A stretch of DNA of 64,000 nt from Varroa destructor (taxonomy: Eukaryota > Arthropoda > Arachnida > Mesostigmata > Varroidae): assembly GCF_002443255.2 (NCBI RefSeq), contig NW_019211456.1, forward strand, positions 47,304,486 to 47,368,485. Direction: 5' to 3'. The translations under genes were made by a program, and so were the position numbers. The stretch's first letter is position 1, and every line of letters starts with the position of its first letter. Below, piece after piece: positions 36,992 through 49,214 of this stretch. Below the pieces are notes generated by a model that saw only the letters and a list, made by a program, of their open reading frames with translations, had not been told where the DNA came from and did no database searches.

Positions 36992-39900
36992 GAGTTACCT
37001 ATAAAGTCGGGGAAAGGGGGACCAAGGGCAACCCTTACCACAGTACCACAAACTACGTCTATGCTAACGTTCACGTACAGCCCCCATGTAGTTTGTGTGG
37101 GGATAACTAGCAATTACTAATGGCACTTCAATATACGATGGCATGCATCTTATCGATAGATAGGCAGCATGAACGAAAATGTCGAACATCTCGTTAGAAT
37201 ATGCCAATCATCGAAGAAGAGCACATCGAAAACGCGATGCTTCTTGCCACTTCGCGAATCCAATGCTCTTTTGGCTAGTCATGCGGACGCTGCCATTAAG
37301 TTGAAAATTATCGACGAATCCTTAGACAAGAAGTTAGCCGTTGGCTATTAATCAGTTCCTACACTTGACTAGGGTGTAGAGTTCATTTCAAACTAAAAGC
37401 GCAAATGAGATCTTCGAAATTCGGTTCGATAGACGCACCCTGGGTAAGTAGTGCAGAATAAGAAATTGCCGAAAAGATCAGTATTGACCTTACATTCTAT
37501 TACTGCGTAATGAGGTGGTGTTTTCAATTGTGGTATATTCGTAAATGTGGGCGCCGTCTGCGATTGTAATCGTTCTTACAGAGCTCAATGCTATAGCCTT
37601 GACCTCATACCTAACTTAAAGGCTTTGATGTCTGGTCGGGAGGCTCGATAGCCTAACTCCGCTGATGCTGTGCAACTACAACCTTATGCGTGCAATTTAT
37701 TTTGGATGCAACAGAGGAAAAGAAAAACAGAATCGTAAGTAAAGTAATTATTGTATACAGATACGATTTCTGTATTTCTTTTGCATGTAAGGTATTACTC
37801 TACCTCTGTGTATAGATAGAAAAACTGAAAAGGGGTAAACGACGAGAACCCTTTAGATTGGCTGATGTCAGTCCACGCTACTTAAATCAAAAGCAAGAAA
37901 AAACTCTGTGCGACACAAGCGGGACATTGTAAATATATATATCTACATAATTACACTTATTACTACATTACGTAGCTAGAAAACGATACGCGTACATAAC
38001 GTATAAAAGAAACCGACTAACTCGATGAGAGTTTCACTTTATATGTGTTGTCGCCCCTGCCTCCAAGCGTCACAAACATCTGTGTTTTTCGAGAATGGTT
38101 TTTCACTCACCACGTGTGTACATTCAATCTGTATCTAAAGATACTGACTAGTTAATCATCAGTTACTTTCTTGATGAAGCCCTTAGTCGACGCCGTCATC
38201 AAGTCGGTCAACAGGCACTAATTAAAACTGTTTTTAACGAGGTGATACATTATGTTCAAGGCGATCATTGGGCAGATAGTGAACTGCACGTTTTTTTCAT
38301 ATAAAACCGGAGTGCGAATCCCAGAAAAAGGTACTCCTCTACCCTCAGTAACTGAGATTTGTTTGATTTGATTGACAACTTCGCTTATTAAGTTATATTA
38401 GGGCATATTTTGTACGACACGTCGAAACGCGCTGCAATTTGGTCATAGATCACGCGTTTATATGTAGGTGACTAAGTAAAGTGTGACGGCTTAAAGAAAT
38501 ATTTTTGCTATTTCTCTATTTAGATAATACAGTATATTTTAAAACAGCAGATTATGAAAAATCATCATAATATAACTTGAGTACGTAAACGATCGGTTGA
38601 AATCTTTACGCGCAAGTGAAATTACGACATTTTTAAAGACTCTTAGGAATTGTCCCGTTCTATTGTGAAGGATACATTACTAGCTAGACATATAATTGCC
38701 GGTAAGGGATGATTTTACGGGTGAATACCGTTCTTAGCGCCAAACTCCACTTGGTTCCCTTTGTCGCTAAGTGATCTTCAGAAAATCATAGACACACTGC
38801 GTTTTACCGCGATCCCGTGCATAGGTGATGTACTTCATAGTCGCGTAAATATAACTGCTGTATTCGAATAGACTCGCCCATTGTCGAATTTTATAAATAC
38901 ATACGTTAATAAAAAGTTAAGTAAGTAGTAGTAAGAAATGGTTCATAGAGCTGCGTTGACGGATCTGAAACTCTTTATTTTGTATGTCCTTCGGAGTGGA
39001 TAGATATATTTGCCTAGCTGGTAGCGACTATTCATTTCTTGATAGAACTCAGTAGGTGACCTGTTTGCCTGCTAATACTAGGACCACATAGCTGTATAGG
39101 TTCGAACATACGTATTTAACGCATTTCGTTTAGTCGAAAGTCAACCATCTGGTGGAACAGTTATCAATGCAACAGAATACAATCAGCCATCATAACAATG
39201 TTATTATATGACACACAGATGCGTCAAATGTGGGCCAAGAAGCCTTAAGATAACATTAGCCTATGGCCAAAGCCATGTGATTGAATGAATCAACCATGTT
39301 ATTATAACAGTGAAATAGTTGGTGGCGTGCCGGCAGTAGCGTATACCTAGCTACGTGTCTCTTATGATAGCGTAACTAGTTCAGAAAATGATAATCGATG
39401 CTATACCGCAAACCTCTGAAAAGACCAATTCATTACGTACGAGTATCCTGTTAGAGGTATTTTAACCTCGTCAGCGGCAATAAGATTCGGCCTATTGTCT
39501 TTCAAAATGATACAACAACATCGAACAATTAACTTCACAAAATGAAGCTAGTTGTCACATGCTGAGCACCATATGGTGACGCTTTCTACAGAAATTACGG
39601 ATTGGCGGCGGAAGTCGATATCCGAGAATATGCCGAAACTGTTTGACCAATCGAATAGACCCTTAGTAATTGTAATAGAACCAATAGTATACTTTTTTGC
39701 CGATATACACTTGGCTTCAGAACGTTAAGATGGTCAGTATGTTGACAGAAAATAGTTGTATGTTTGCATCGTATTTGATTGTAGTACTAGGCCAGACTGG
39801 AACCAGCTGCATTTGGCAGACCTCTTTTTTCTGACGAGCTCTGACAATCAGATACCAAGCAAAGCTTTCTGCGCACTTTAGTGACATTGAATTTAGGATC

Positions 39901-40546
39901 TAGATATTTAGGCCATTGCGTTTCTGAGTTCAGCTACTAACCCGGGAACTATCGAAAGAAGGCTTCATTTTATATGACACTTTCTGTGCGGACAAAATCA
40001 TGACTGCATTAGAGTAACATACAGTACTCGTGTCGTGCCATTAGGGTCAAATCTAAAGGCGCACCTAAATGTGCAGGCTCATTTCTCCGGATGATGGCAG
40101 ATGATACATCTACTAAGTAGAGATAAAAAAGAAAAAAAAAGACGACTGTATAGTCGTCCTGGCCGTGACCATTATACGGCTGGTATGATACCTTAGTGGT
40201 GACGTTACTCATCATTTTGTGAATTTTTTTCTAGGTAAACGTTAAGATATATTTGGAGCACTATTTGCCAGTGAGTTACTATTATAATTACGGTGGTTAA
40301 TATTCAAAAATATGAATGATTGTCAATATTGTTCAGTGTCTATGGACTCGTTTCGTTCGTACACGTGCTTTTGCAGGCACTTAGCTGTCTTACCATCGAA
40401 ATCAAAATGATCGCGGCCTTAAATAGCATGCCTTTGTTAAAAAGCGCTACGCTACATAATAACATCTAGCGGTAAAGTTTTCACAATATAGGTAAAGAAT
40501 TTCAAATACGGTTTCGCCTCGCAATCAACAAAGGCTGAAGCTTCAG
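36992..40546. other. Intergenic or 5' introns of the phosphatase gene
   Basis: The phosphatase-like gene that follows lacks a signal peptide in its first visible exon, so an upstream exon may lie here. I found no hydrophobic leader joined to a donor in a suitable phase. A weak SINE-like segment lies at 38258-38390. Confidence 0.45.
38258..38390 (+). mobile_element. Possible second tRNA-derived SINE fragment
   Basis: An A-box-like TGGGCAGATAGTGA is followed at tRNA-like distance by AGTGCGAATCC, which matches the B box GGTTCGANNCC at most positions, then a T/G-rich stretch. The anticodon arm would be a run of T opposite A residues, which is poor for a real tRNA. Similarity to the 30.4 kb element is only in these promoter boxes. 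Confidence 0.3.
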
Positions 40547-43500
40547 ATGGTAAGCTCAATCAGAGCACATGGCGACGAGCCAGTTTCGCTTTTTGTTGTT
40601 CATCGACACTCTGTTCGAGCGCCTATGTGCTATCCACCGGGGGACGACGTGTATCTGTCCCGCAACAACTTTCCACGTGGACCTAGTTATCTTACGGACG
40701 TAGGAATTAAAAGAAGCCTCCAAGTTGGTAAGTTATTGTATTAACAAACTCCAAACACAATCCTATATGTTATAATGCGTATATATTTATATATTAAAAC
40801 GACTGTGAGCGCTGTTGGCAAACTTTAAGAAACAGCAAAACCTAACACGAGCATAGTGCAATTCTCTTGTAAGTATATTGGATATTGTCTGTACCTAGCC
40901 TTATGCATGAACCTTAGTTCGGCAACGGTGATGGAGCTTTTCAAGCTGCAGTAAGTTATGTAATTCGTAGTTGGCCTACTACAGTCATAACAGCGAATTT
41001 GAACCATGATGGAAAACAAGATAAGTATCCTTATTATTCATATCATCTTCAGTTTATAGAAAAAGTCCGAATATATTTGCTATTTATAACGCTTCATATG
41101 ATAGCATGGCAAGCTGTAGAATAGGGCATACTCTTTTCGTATTGCGTTAGCTATATCGTAAATGCAAAAGTGGGGAGAAATTATGAAATGATACCAAGAT
41201 CAATACGCTACATTATCTACTATATCTCTCTCGCTATCCATAAACAACAACTATAGACCTATTAATATACATCTAATACACATATCTCCGCCAAAAATGA
41301 ATTGTACGAACAGGATAATTGTTAATGTTTACCCAGATGATATCAAAATGTTGTTGCCATGGGCAAAAATTTACCTTTATTTTGCTGACAAGATGCCTCG
41401 ACGTGGAACTGTTGATTCAGTCATACAGCGAACGTATAGCGCATGTCTAGTATTTTTCTGCCGCGAACAGTTCAAAAATTCAGTTTGATACTGCGAACTT
41501 CCATGATCCGCAGAACTGAGGAGCTATAATGAAAATCGTTTCGTTGTTATATTGTACGTGACAAGAGCTCCTAGGCTCGGCTAATAAATACATTTCAGCT
41601 ATTGCCTTTGGAATTCATATATCTAGTCTAAACAAATGATCACTGAGGTATTCGTGAGGACTGTATTTTCGTGTACAACATTTAGGATGACCAATGCAGC
41701 AAGGGCGATATTGGTACAAGCAAATTACTTGTGAATAAACTTTTGCCTTGTAAAAGTGTTAAGTGAGGTAAGTTAAGCATAAATCTATATTTTTGCTAAC
41801 CAAAAGTAACTAATTTACCGATTTTTTATCGTAGCCGTCGTATGCCAAATCGAGGTGTTTCGTCTTTATCGGAACGGCTGTTGTAAAACAACTTTCAATG
41901 ATAAGAGCAATGGTAAAGGGAAGCTTACAATGGTCATCAAAATAGAGAAACATGCCGAATAAAAATTCTAGACTCGCTTCGATACACAACGAGTACCATT
42001 GTTAACATTAGTACGAACAGCATTTCACGGACTTTCGATTCGATAACACAGTGTCAGATAAGATAAGAGTCTATTTTAGTCACAAAGATATGGGAGCGGA
42101 AACATACGTGAACGAATATGTTGAAGCATAGACATCTTTGGATAACCGGCGGCAGAATTTGAGTTCAGAAATAAATCTGGAAATGTTTTAGGAAAGATTT
42201 GGAAGCGTTGGTTTCCACAGTTCATCACGGGCAACCCACGTGAGGTATGGGCACGTTCATCGGAGGCGTATCGTTGTGCTGAGACGTGCAATACGCTTCT
42301 CTATGCTCTCTACTCATCCAAGTAGGTCCAGTGACGCCCGCAGCGATAGGGTATTCAATGCAATAATATCATTACTATATAAATCAACATGAGTATATAC
42401 GAAAATTTACACAATGTAAGTGACGTTAGCAGCAAAGAGTTACTCAGAAGAGCTGTTTTGTCTGTTTTCAGATCTAATTATCAGCCAATTTCAGTTATCG
42501 TGCCTCCAGAAAATCAAGACAAATACATAGGTTCAAATAGTCTTTCCGATGAGGAACTCTTTCGTTACATGGAAAATCACATAGACACCGAAGTGCACAC
42601 CAAGGATGGTAAAGCGGTCACCGTCAGAAACGTTCTCGACTTCGTCAAAATTCAGATGAACCTAGAGAAGGATACTAATAACTATAACATGTTCATCTAT
42701 CTTGACGGTATGCTTATGCCAAGGATGCTGAAATTACGCATGAAATTTTGGTGGCAAAAAGCCACACCTCCTGTCTGTGTACTTTTTAGACTAATTACAT
42801 TTGTCTTCATGCAAAAAAAAAATCAATACCAGTGAGCGGCAAGAAGTTAGGCATACAAAAAGCTCTCGATTGTAAACGTACTATTTAGAATAACCAATCA
42901 TTTAAAATATATCCATATCAACGTTTACATTGTATGAAGCAAACATTAGTATCCAATCTGATCTGATTTGATTATAGAACCTATTTCTTTGAACTGTACA
43001 GATCTGTGCATACTAAAATATCTCAGGAAAATCTTGAAAATTATTTTCAATAAGTATAAGAATTTAGAGGAACAACATAGAAGCATGAAGTTGCAGTTTC
43101 CATAATGACATGAAATCTGGAGAGTTTTCCCTCTCCGGTGGAAAGTGTCACTGTTTATAAGACCGTACATCTATAAGCAAGGTTTTCCACTTCAGGGCTG
43201 AGCTCGTTGGAATACAATAAATTAGCGCAGCCTCCATGGTACACGAAAAACAGAAAAGTGATCGACGCCGCGTATAATATCCTATACCATCAACTGACAG
43301 TTACGTTGCGGCCATTTTATGGATACTACCTCTTAAAAGGGGTAGCCGACAGGATATGCCTTGTTAGAGATGGTAAGTAATGCTTAATAGTAGATAGATA
43401 GAGACAACAATATCAGGGAAACTTTTAATCGCCGAAACAATTGCTAATGCGCTTGTCTGTATGCTAGCTAGGAAATAAGGTGCCTCGAATATAGAAATAA

Positions 43501-46500
43501 GCGTATCAAGTACTTAGAAGACGTAACACTGAAGAATCTATATGAATTAGATCGAAGTGTGCAGTTTACCGAATCTAAAGTCCTACAACGCACCTCTCCT
43601 ACCATTTACTCCTGTCATACACATACCTATATATACATGTATATATCATAGCGATGTGAATCAATATTCCGATTTGGCAACGATGTCCAACCAGGCATAG
43701 GGGTATCACTTGGACAGATTCGTTTACTTGCAGTTTGGCTAGACCGTATCTATCGCCACTCTAATGATGATAACTGATAACAGTACTACGTCGGCATTCT
43801 CTCTCGTGTAATTAGTACTTACCATAATCTGTCATGGGGAAAATCTAATAGAAATGAAAAAACAACAGCTACAGTTTTATCCGTCGTGTCTATATGGAGC
43901 TAGCCCTACAGTATAATTTCATAAAACAAGATATATCGACGCCGACTTCATAGACTGCTGCATGGCTGGACGAAATTTAACCAGCAAAGTATTCGGGAAA
44001 AATTTCTTTGAGATAGTAACACTTGTATATGCTATGCGAACTAGACCCTCCTCAAATGCGTCAGGCTTATCTATTACGGAGACGAACACGTAACCTTACG
44101 ATCGGCAGTCGGGCTTACGAATAAAAAATAGCTTCTTCTAATGCTAACTCTTCAACTAAGGTCGCCAGGCATCCGTGTTTCCTTGCGTTAGTACGTCCAT
44201 CTTTAATTAGATCGGTCAATCAGATTTTCAGCTAGATACTGCCAACCCAACTCTGTAACGAAGGAATAACCACAACACAGCGAAATTTTGCTAACTGATC
44301 GAGAACCAGCTTATGGTGTCTCTTCAATTTAGCAATTATTTTATTGACAGCTTTACTTAGGTGCGCCTTTCTTCCTAGCTTTGTTTACGTACATCTTTAT
44401 CTACTATATATAATCGTTGGTTACTGGACTTGGTCGGCGAACTTATATTATTAACGATAGCTTCCAGCCAAAATTAGCATTGCCACATTCAAGTAGGTTT
44501 TACAGTTCTGGAAGATATTCCTCCCAAAAGGCTTTCATAAGGAACTGCTGCAGCCAGCCTTAGCGAGTATCTCGAAGGAAAAGAGGTTCGACGACTTAAC
44601 ATCCACTTCTATGTCATGTATTTTTCATTTACGTGAACCTTTTTCAACATGTTTCGATGATCTCGCTTTGATGTTCTCTGCCAGGACGCAACTATACGTC
44701 ACGACATCCATGGCAGTATCTAACTGACAGCCGCAAAGATGAATTACCTTTCTGCTGTACCTCATTCGAAATCGACGTTTATTTTGTTGTTATCGAGCTG
44801 AGCGTTGTCTCTCAAGATTTAGCTAGATTCTAACTAAAGCGATACGATCTATTCGAACACATATGATCCATGAATTCATCGTGTCGGCGCAGAGAAAACT
44901 CATTCGTAGCGTTTTTCTTCAACCAAGAATCCTTTATGCTTTCATATGCTCTGCTTATATTACATTATAATTGTTTTCAAACTCTGTACAAATATACATC
45001 GTCGGTTACTAGAAGCTGCCCAGTGTTCAACCTGTTTAGATTAGAATATTCTACAGGGATTCGTATTCCAGGTCTACTACACTTACTGTTAGCTTGTTTA
45101 CATCGTACATTACCTAGGCTTGCCCTGAACATGTCTTTGGCTTCTCCAAATACTAAATAAGTTGGTAAACTTTTACGCCCGCCACAAGCCGGAACAGCTT
45201 CGGAAACTGCGTGGCCATCTTACCTTGTTGTCTACCGGCAGCGCTTTTCGAAGATAGTTTGTCGTTCGCATTTGAACGGGTCAGATTGTCTTAAGCGCAT
45301 TACTACAAAAATGTAGCTAAAGGTAACGCAAGCGTCGCAAGGCGTACACGCCTCGGATAGGATAGTTGCTTTCAAATGCCCTGCAAAACGATTATGGGTG
45401 ATGAAAGTTATCTATTCTACGTGATTAAAAAAACGTTAATAGTAAACTGAACCTAAAACCGCTTCCTTCCACCGCTATATCGACTCCTGCTCAAGAGCTT
45501 CCTGCTCGCTTCGAACTTTCGTGACGAAGTCTTTGATAATCTTATCATCGTCTATGGGTTGTATACCACACTTAATATTTGCTAACTTCGCCCGAAGGTA
45601 CGAGCGCTTTTCTTTCAAGAATTCTTTGGCGTGAAGAGCACCACGTTCTTCAGCTTTGGCTGTCAGCACTACCCGAACCGCCTCTTGCAGCACCTGCGTA
45701 ATACTCACTGGACCTGATTTTGCCGGCAGCAACATTTTACGAAGGTCTTCGACGCCGGCCGCATGAAGTGAACGGCGTTGCCTTTCAAGTTCCCGACGTA
45801 CAGTTCGTCTGCCGCCTCGGACGCATGCCGCCCCGTCGGCGGGGTCATTCCCACGAGAGCCTACTACGGCTTGCAGACTACTTTTGGACGTAATACTATT
45901 TTGTTGTGTTGTTGTATGTGAGCAGGCTACACATGCTGTCACTGTTGTTGGAAGCACCTTGATACAGGTTTTGGCGGCAAGAGAGACGCTGCGCGAGACT
46001 ACAACAGGACTGCGTTGCTCCCGGAGGGTCTGGTAGTGCTGGTTGTGTTCATATTGGCTAAGGCCTTTGTTGTTTGTAATGTTTACAACAGGTCCCGTCA
46101 CAATAGAATTACAAAAATCTCTTGACAATTCTGCTATTGCAGTGCCACACATGTTTATCGCTGTTATCGTTCGATCAGCTTTGACGCGATAAATCATATG
46201 GCCCTAAAGACCACACGTGCTGGTTTTCGGGCTTCGTCGTAGAAGGCCTGCTAACGAGTCAACTGTTTTATAAAGACAGCTGCGTGATACTAGATGCTTG
46301 CGAGAATCGACCAATTTTGTTTTGATGTAGATTTTTATGCATGCGTTGCCTCCCCCTATTCACGATGATCTATAGGAAATGGATACATCTTCGAAAAATA
46401 AAGACATCTTGAATATCTAACAGGGTAGGTGTTGCCTGCTTGGGGAGTTAAACTTTCTTATGTCGGGACCAAATACAGAACGATATAGACTATTGTGTAT

Positions 46501-49214
46501 GTTTTGGCGGCAAATACTGTCGAAGTGAAAAAATAGACTAGGTTCTGCTCGTGCACTATCTATGCAGATTTGTCATAGAGATGCATAGTGGTTAAGAAAG
46601 ATTAACGTAGGCTACGCCGGTAAATTTTTCCAGCACGCTTGTGCACCCTCGTTCTGCTAAACCTTTGCTTGGATAAGCTCTACTTCCACTTCAAAACAAA
46701 TTAAAACCTCGTACAAATACAGATGACGCTTCTAGAGTTGGGATGTAAGAGAACGCTTTTTGGCTGGCTTTCACTTCTGCTGCGGCATAATGTGGAATCC
46801 AAGAGACCGATGAGGGGAGCTAGAAGTTTTTGTCAGTGTGGATTGGGAATCCGCTGTCGTCGAAAAAGCGCACAGCTTTTTCATCGTCACTTTAGCGCTT
46901 ACGAAGCCATCTGCAATCGCATTTTTGCATATGGCCTATCACAGTGTAGATGGACATGTTGTGTGTCTACTGATCGAATTTAAACTCTAAGCAGTAACTT
47001 ATATATTTAGAATATTTAATCATCGAACTGTAGCTAGTGTCTTGGGGAGTCGCACACATATGAAGTACGTTGGCAGGCATGCTTCAGTTTGCATGGCTTT
47101 TTTTTAAAATAATACATCGTTATGTGGAAATTCAGATGTCCAATCACCAATAGGTCATATCGAAATCGAATGAAATCACTGTTATAATTGAATAGCTGTA
47201 ATCAGTTAGTACCCACAATGTAGATGAAGCCCGTTTTGTAGAACCCTAGTGTAGTTAATAGCTAAGTTCTGCGTGTAAACTATCCTATAGAAAGAATGAG
47301 TGGGCTCAGTGCGGGAAGAGTTTCGCTAGCCCCTAGTCGACTCATTCGAACGGTTTCGTAAGAATCGCTTTCAGTAAACTTAGCAATGATTTGTGCACAA
47401 TTCAACCCTGGCGTGATATGCTGGGCTGTGGGGTCGATGAAACCAGAGACAGATCCATGTCTAAACACGTTTGCAATGCGCTATGAATGTGGTTACACAG
47501 CGATTGAATGACCAAACAACTAAGTTGAAAAATTAAATAATTTTGCACGACTTCAGGCAAAGCAAAGTTCGGTGAACGAGTGAATTTATTCAGTTTTCAC
47601 GATTTTTCCGTGTCTGCCGTCCTGACTGCCCTCGATGAATCGTTCCACGAATTTAGACCGCACTTTTTGAGTGCGGTTTTCTTTGAGCTGTACCGAAGGC
47701 CCAAAGACGGTAAGATTTTCGGTGTCCTGTTTTTTCTTCTTGTTTTGGAAACGAGTTATTGTTAATAGTTAGTTTGATTCATGGACCCATCGTTTGAGAG
47801 ACTGATGTACGGGCACATCGCCCAAGATCACGAGAATGGTGATAATGACGATGATATGATCAATCATGTATGCGCCCGACAGAGAATAATACATTGATTA
47901 CTTATTTTGTTTTATTTTAATTGCTGAATATTACTCCTGTAAAAAATGGTTGTGCATTGATGCGTCTTCATTGGTGAATTAATGCTAACATTGTTTTCAG
48001 CCTTTTTTGTTTTATTATCCTTTAATATGTCCAGATGCAGACTTCAATGACCGGAAAAAATCCGCACACAATATTCCTATTAATGATAATGATTCCTTAT
48101 TATAATGTCATTATTGGCGTGTCAATAATTTTGTTACAACAAAAGAGTGTGGATCTTTCTGGAAAGACAAAAAAAAGTCTGTATCTGGCTTGAAATGATA
48201 TAGAGCTACACACTTTTACGCTACCATTCGCTGGGAATATCCGTAAAAATCTAATTACAATTCAATCTAATAACAATTAATCATATATGATTACATCGTG
48301 AAATGATATCTGCTTGTTCAAACACCAACACTCTGCGTTGTCTGAGATGTCCAGTTATGAAGCCCACTTTTCTGGCACATGAAACTTGCGTTTTTCACGC
48401 AGAGGTTGACAAAAGCTAATTTTTTATTTAAAAAAAAAGATCAAGTAGAATGTTTAGGAGCAATGGGAGGCAATTGTGAACCGAGAATGCACCATAATTC
48501 AACGCCCCTTTTTCTACCAATAATTTCTATACGAGTTCGATTATTCTCTACGTAGTCCTTACCGTTGTATCTACTAATTGTCGCCAAAGTAGCACGTGCT
48601 CGTAACCGGCTTTTTTGTTTAATCGATTAGATTTTACGTCCATTGCACCGACACAAAATTCTGCTAGAATATAGTTGAGTCCTAGAAAGGAGTTATTTTG
48701 CAGAATACTAGTCTCAGTATGCAATATTGTATTTCAGTCTGGATAAAACGCTCGGTTCTAGTAAGTGGGCTAGGTAACTATAATCTTTCGATAGCTGCGA
48801 AACCAGAGCTGTCCTTCGCCTCCGCTGAGGAGGCATGTCCGGGCCTAGATTATTCTTGCGCTTGCGCGCTAGTTCATATCAATTTCATGCAAACGAATTT
48901 CAAAAAGAAATACATAACAGTAGTAATAGTAACGGTATTAGCCGTAATAAAATCTTACCTAAGGTGACCCACACTGTATTAGCGCCATTTGATATTCGTC
49001 CACAGATCTTCATTACATGATGGTGTCCTGGAGCGAGGGCCTAGACACGAACGGATCATATGCCTCACGGAAGCCCTTACCGCTCACCTGGAACGGCGGA
49101 TCCAATCGTGTTAAACTCGATGATTTCTTACCTCGATTGCAAGACAATACATACAGCGACTATATGAAGAAAAACGCTCTCTTGGGCTATACAGGAGAGG
49201 ACGCTTTCGTGTAA
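40547..49214 (+). CDS. Histidine acid phosphatase-like protein (clade-2 histidine phosphatase), model incomplete
   Basis: Phosphate-ester hydrolase family of lysosomal/prostatic acid phosphatases. Supported exons: 40547-40727, 42472-42707, 43196-43372, 47557-47709, 49005-49214 (stop TAA). Exon 1 carries FVVHRHSVRAP, the RHGxRxP active-site motif with Gly changed to Ser, then YLTDVGIKRSLQVG, the usual LTxxGxxQ region. Exon 42472 begins SNYQPISVIVP, matching the family WQPIPVH block. Exon 43196 has PPWYTKNRKV and LRPFYGYYLL. It joins in phase 1 to 47557 to give NLFSFHDFSVSAVLTAL, the catalytic HD motif, then FFELYRRPKD. The last exon gives LHYMMVSWSEG and LDDFLPRLQDN. One or more exons between 40727 and 42472 are missing (the phases do not match). 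Candidates are 40830-40868 and 41053-41138. The ATG at 40547 follows an acceptor directly and no signal peptide is seen, so the 5' end is uncertain. Confidence 0.75.
45475..46197 (-). CDS. Myc-like bHLH-leucine zipper protein (single-exon frame)
   Basis: A 240-codon frame on -, by far the longest uninterrupted one in the window. The C-terminal half is a Myc-type bHLH-LZ: basic region RRTVRRELERQRR, helix 1 with LRKMLLP, a short loop, helix 2 SITQVLQEAVRVV, then AKAEERGAL leading into a zipper with Leu/Phe/Ile at heptad spacing (EFLKEKRSYLRAKLANI). Vertebrate Myc has ERQRR, LRDQIP, QAEEQKLISEEDLL and REQLKHKLEQL in register. The loop here is one residue shorter, and the E-box-contacting His (four before the Glu) is Arg. 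Unlike Myc, about 25 residues follow the zipper. Known Myc boxes I and II are not in this frame. Either they lie in upstream exons (a CTTTAG acceptor abuts the ATG on -) or this is a short or retroposed relative. Expected role: nuclear DNA binding as a heterodimer with Max. Confidence 0.72.
   Translation of the reverse strand: MIYRVKADRTITAINMCGTAIAELSRDFCNSIVTGPVVNITNNKGLSQYEHNQHYQTLREQRSPVVVSRSVSLAAKTCIKVLPTTVTACVACSHTTTQQNSITSKSSLQAVVGSRGNDPADGAACVRGGRRTVRRELERQRRSLHAAGVEDLRKMLLPAKSGPVSITQVLQEAVRVVLTAKAEERGALHAKEFLKEKRSYLRAKLANIKCGIQPIDDDKIIKDFVTKVRSEQEALEQESI
46214..46219. promoter_or_regulatory. E-box CACGTG just upstream of the Myc-like frame
   Basis: The canonical Myc/Max site CACGTG lies 17 nt upstream of the ATG. 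A hexamer occurs by chance every few kilobases, so self-regulation is only a possibility. Confidence 0.3.

Larger units (their letters stand above)
43373..47556 (+). other. 4.2 kb intron of the phosphatase gene, hosting a nested gene
   Basis: It starts GTAAGTAA and ends CGACTTCAG. Splicing across it keeps phase 1 and gives a protein junction of the expected family length between the YG helix and the HD motif. A 240-codon bHLH-zipper frame lies inside on the opposite strand (45475-46197). No other coding segment is recognised. A frame of about 55 codons on - at 46760-46935 ending in KTSSSPHRSLGF-like sequence is not assigned. Confidence 0.65.

Noticed and set aside
39095..39115. GGTTCGAAC resembling a tRNA B box
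   Set aside because: The preceding 60 bases do not fold as a tRNA and no A box is at the right distance.
41297..41488. Open frame containing TVDSVIQRTYSAC as the missing phosphatase RSxxxxR block
   Set aside because: Spacing between the T-D and R-T parts is three residues too long, no good acceptor or donor flanks it, and its phase does not fit the neighbouring exons.
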